Positions 5,864-6,978 of a stretch of DNA of 6,978 nucleotides are shown here, piece after piece; positions within the stretch are counted from its first letter, which is position 1; each line of letters opens with the position of its first letter. Made by a program: the position numbers and the translations under genes. Below the pieces are notes generated by a model. That model saw only the letters and a program-made list of their open reading frames with translations, was not told where the DNA came from and ran no database searches. Source of the stretch: Rhizobium sp. Q54 (lineage in GTDB: Bacteria > Pseudomonadota > Alphaproteobacteria > Rickettsiales > UBA1997). The stretch lies in NCBI GenBank assembly GCA_945865855.1, contig CAMBES010000070.1, positions 1 to 6,978 of the forward strand, read 5' to 3'.

Positions 5864-6715
5864 GAGACCAGTTACGAGAATTCCGTATTTTTTGCTTAAG
5901 TAACCCATCACATCTTTTCTTTCCTGATTTTGAAGAGGGCGGTTGTAGATGATAATTTCAGAGATCAATCCGGAATAGTTGGAAGCGTTAGAGCGATTTG
6001 CTCCAATTGAAACGCCAGTCAAAGGACTGGTGCCAGGATTTATTGTAGAGCCTCCAGCAATGATTGATGAGCTGTTAAAGTAAACTTTGGAATTCGATCC
6101 GTTAAAATAAACTGCAGCGATATAACTTACTTTTGCAAGATTTACTATTGGATTGGTAACCGTGCCAGTCGAAACCAAGGAGCCAAGATTCATGCTAAAG
6201 GAGTTACTGTTTTGCCCTATGCTTGAACTGCTGCCGCTTGAGGAAGAGTCTAGAATAGTTGTAGCAGTAACAGTGCTTGGGTTGGCCACTATAAAAATGG
6301 TATTCTGAGACGTGCTGCCCTGATAAAAATTTGCTAACTCAATTTTATTGGTGCCGTTAAATAAAAGGCTCGGAATTTTATTGATGCCGTCAGATTCGTA
6401 AGTAACTGCGGCTGATGCGGCCCTTGTCAGCGCATTTTTTTTTGCTGGGATTGAATTGGGACTGATGTCATACCAAGCGCTGATTTGCTTGCCATCAAAT
6501 GCTTCATTTGTTTTGAATGAATCAACGGAAGATGTTTCGTACCAAGCAATCAGCCCAGAAATATTTGGCACCGGAGATTTTGAAGTGAGTGACCTCGCCG
6601 TGGTTAATCTTGAAGATGCAACTATTTTAATGCCCTGTGAAACCATTGCCATTAAAAGGCTAACGACAACTAGAGAGACCGAAAGTTCGAGTAAGGAGAA
6701 TGCGGATTTTTTCAT
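5861..6715 (-). CDS. prepilin-type protein with LamG/concanavalin-like C-terminal domain
   Basis: The 284-residue product starts MKKSAFSLLELSVSLVVVSLL, a type IV prepilin/pseudopilin leader: short basic peptide, predicted cut after Ala5, mature Phe1, Glu at mature +5 and a hydrophobic helix to about residue 30. Prepilin peptidase would process it at the inner membrane. From about 54 to 279 it resembles LamG/concanavalin-like jelly-roll domains: GLIAWYE (54-60), ISAWYDISPN (78-87), IPSLLFNGTNKIE (114-126), TIFIVANPS (139-147), YIAAVYFNGSNSKVYF (198-213) and GLISEIIIYNRPL (249-261). Such folds often bind carbohydrate or mediate adhesion. The domain is rich in Ser, Thr and Asn, with a Ser/Gly run at 157-165 and several N-X-S/T triplets. 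The ATG abuts the upstream paralogue's stop; GGA lies about 8 bases before it. Whether it builds a filament, a minor pilin tip or only an anchored adhesin is open. Confidence 0.85.
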   Translation of the reverse strand: MKKSAFSLLELSVSLVVVSLLMAMVSQGIKIVASSRLTTARSLTSKSPVPNISGLIAWYETSSVDSFKTNEAFDGKQISAWYDISPNSIPAKKNALTRAASAAVTYESDGINKIPSLLFNGTNKIELANFYQGSTSQNTIFIVANPSTVTATTILDSSSSGSSSSIGQNSNSFSMNLGSLVSTGTVTNPIVNLAKVSYIAAVYFNGSNSKVYFNSSSIIAGGSTINPGTSPLTGVSIGANRSNASNYSGLISEIIIYNRPLQNQERKDVMGYLSKKYGILVTGL

Positions 6716-6978
6716 TTAAATTCCAGTTACTGCGATTCCATATTTTTGGCTTAGGTAATTCATTACGTCTTTCCTTTCTTGAGTTTCGAGCGGTCGGTTG
6801 TAGATGATTACTTCGGAAATAAGGCCAGTAAATTGAAAACTTCCAACTCGATCAGTGCCAATAGTTAGGCCGTCCATTAAGTTGCTTCCCGGACTGCCCA
6901 CGACACCTCCAATCATGGTTTTGGCATCATTTGTGTAAGCTTTTGAAGATGTTCTGTTGAAGTAGGCTGCTATAATGT
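6716..6978 (-). CDS. C-terminal part of a second LamG-like, probably prepilin-type, paralogue (5' end outside window)
   Basis: The frame is open to the right edge, so the apparent ATG at 6916 is internal. The 86 visible residues begin IIAAYFNRTSSKAY, matching YIAAVYFNGSNSKVY of the downstream protein, and end with a segment matching its C-terminus at 29 of 36 positions (GLISEVIIYNRPL, then QERKDVM, YLS, KYGI, VTG). The gene is therefore a tandem paralogue of the downstream prepilin-type gene. By inference it carries the same N-terminal leader, which cannot be seen here. Its TAA (6718-6716) directly abuts the next ATG with no spacer. The middle segment (residues aligned to the other's 214-245) has diverged strongly while the C-terminal strand and tail are kept, as expected if exposed loops vary. 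Confidence 0.85.
   Translation of the reverse strand, partial: IIAAYFNRTSSKAYTNDAKTMIGGVVGSPGSNLMDGLTIGTDRVGSFQFTGLISEVIIYNRPLETQERKDVMNYLSQKYGIAVTGI

Noticed and set aside
6456..6719. Plus-strand 87-codon frame over the start of the pilin-like gene
   Set aside because: It is antisense to a gene with a clear prepilin leader and LamG-like domain, and has no features of its own.

Overview
The window is AT-rich bacterial DNA. I read it as coming from an alphaproteobacterium, possibly a Rickettsiales- or Holosporales-like host-associated lineage. The grounds are the alphaproteobacterial flavour of a decayed Hda/DnaA-like protein, the AT-rich codon choice, weak Shine-Dalgarno signals, a long gene-poor stretch with a visible gene remnant, and GC-rich palindromic repeats of the type scattered through such genomes. 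The taxonomic call is an inference; no rRNA or other marker is present.

Left part (1-1311): the 3' end of an unrecognised Ala/Pro/Glu-rich low-complexity protein gene (+) runs in from the left edge and stops at 408. About 900 bases without an intact gene follow. Within them, on the minus strand at 446-843, is a frameshifted and stop-riddled remnant that I read as an HdaA-like regulator of DnaA. The rest (844-1311) holds only weak inverted repeats and no gene I can support.

Middle (1312-2658): an intact dxr (1-deoxy-D-xylulose 5-phosphate reductoisomerase, MEP isoprenoid pathway) on the plus strand. Its last codons lie inside a 95-base tandem duplication that also carries a GC-rich palindrome. 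A third palindrome copy in inverted orientation closes the gap before the convergent minus-strand genes.

Right part (2659-6978, all minus, transcribed right to left): five tightly packed genes. The order of transcription is a partial LamG-like paralogue at the right edge, a prepilin-type protein with a LamG-like C-terminal domain, a GT4-type glycosyltransferase, a GT-A-like glycosyltransferase with a hydrophobic C-terminal tail, and an RlmI-like 23S rRNA cytosine methyltransferase. The junctions are TAA/ATG abutting, TAATG, ATGA and a 3-base gap, so the block is almost certainly one operon with translational coupling.

The most interesting reading is that the two lectin-fold, Ser/Thr/Asn-rich pilin-like proteins and the two glycosyltransferases form a surface-structure locus, perhaps a glycosylated pseudopilus or adhesin. 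This rests on gene order and protein composition only. The promoter and first genes of the operon lie beyond the right edge.
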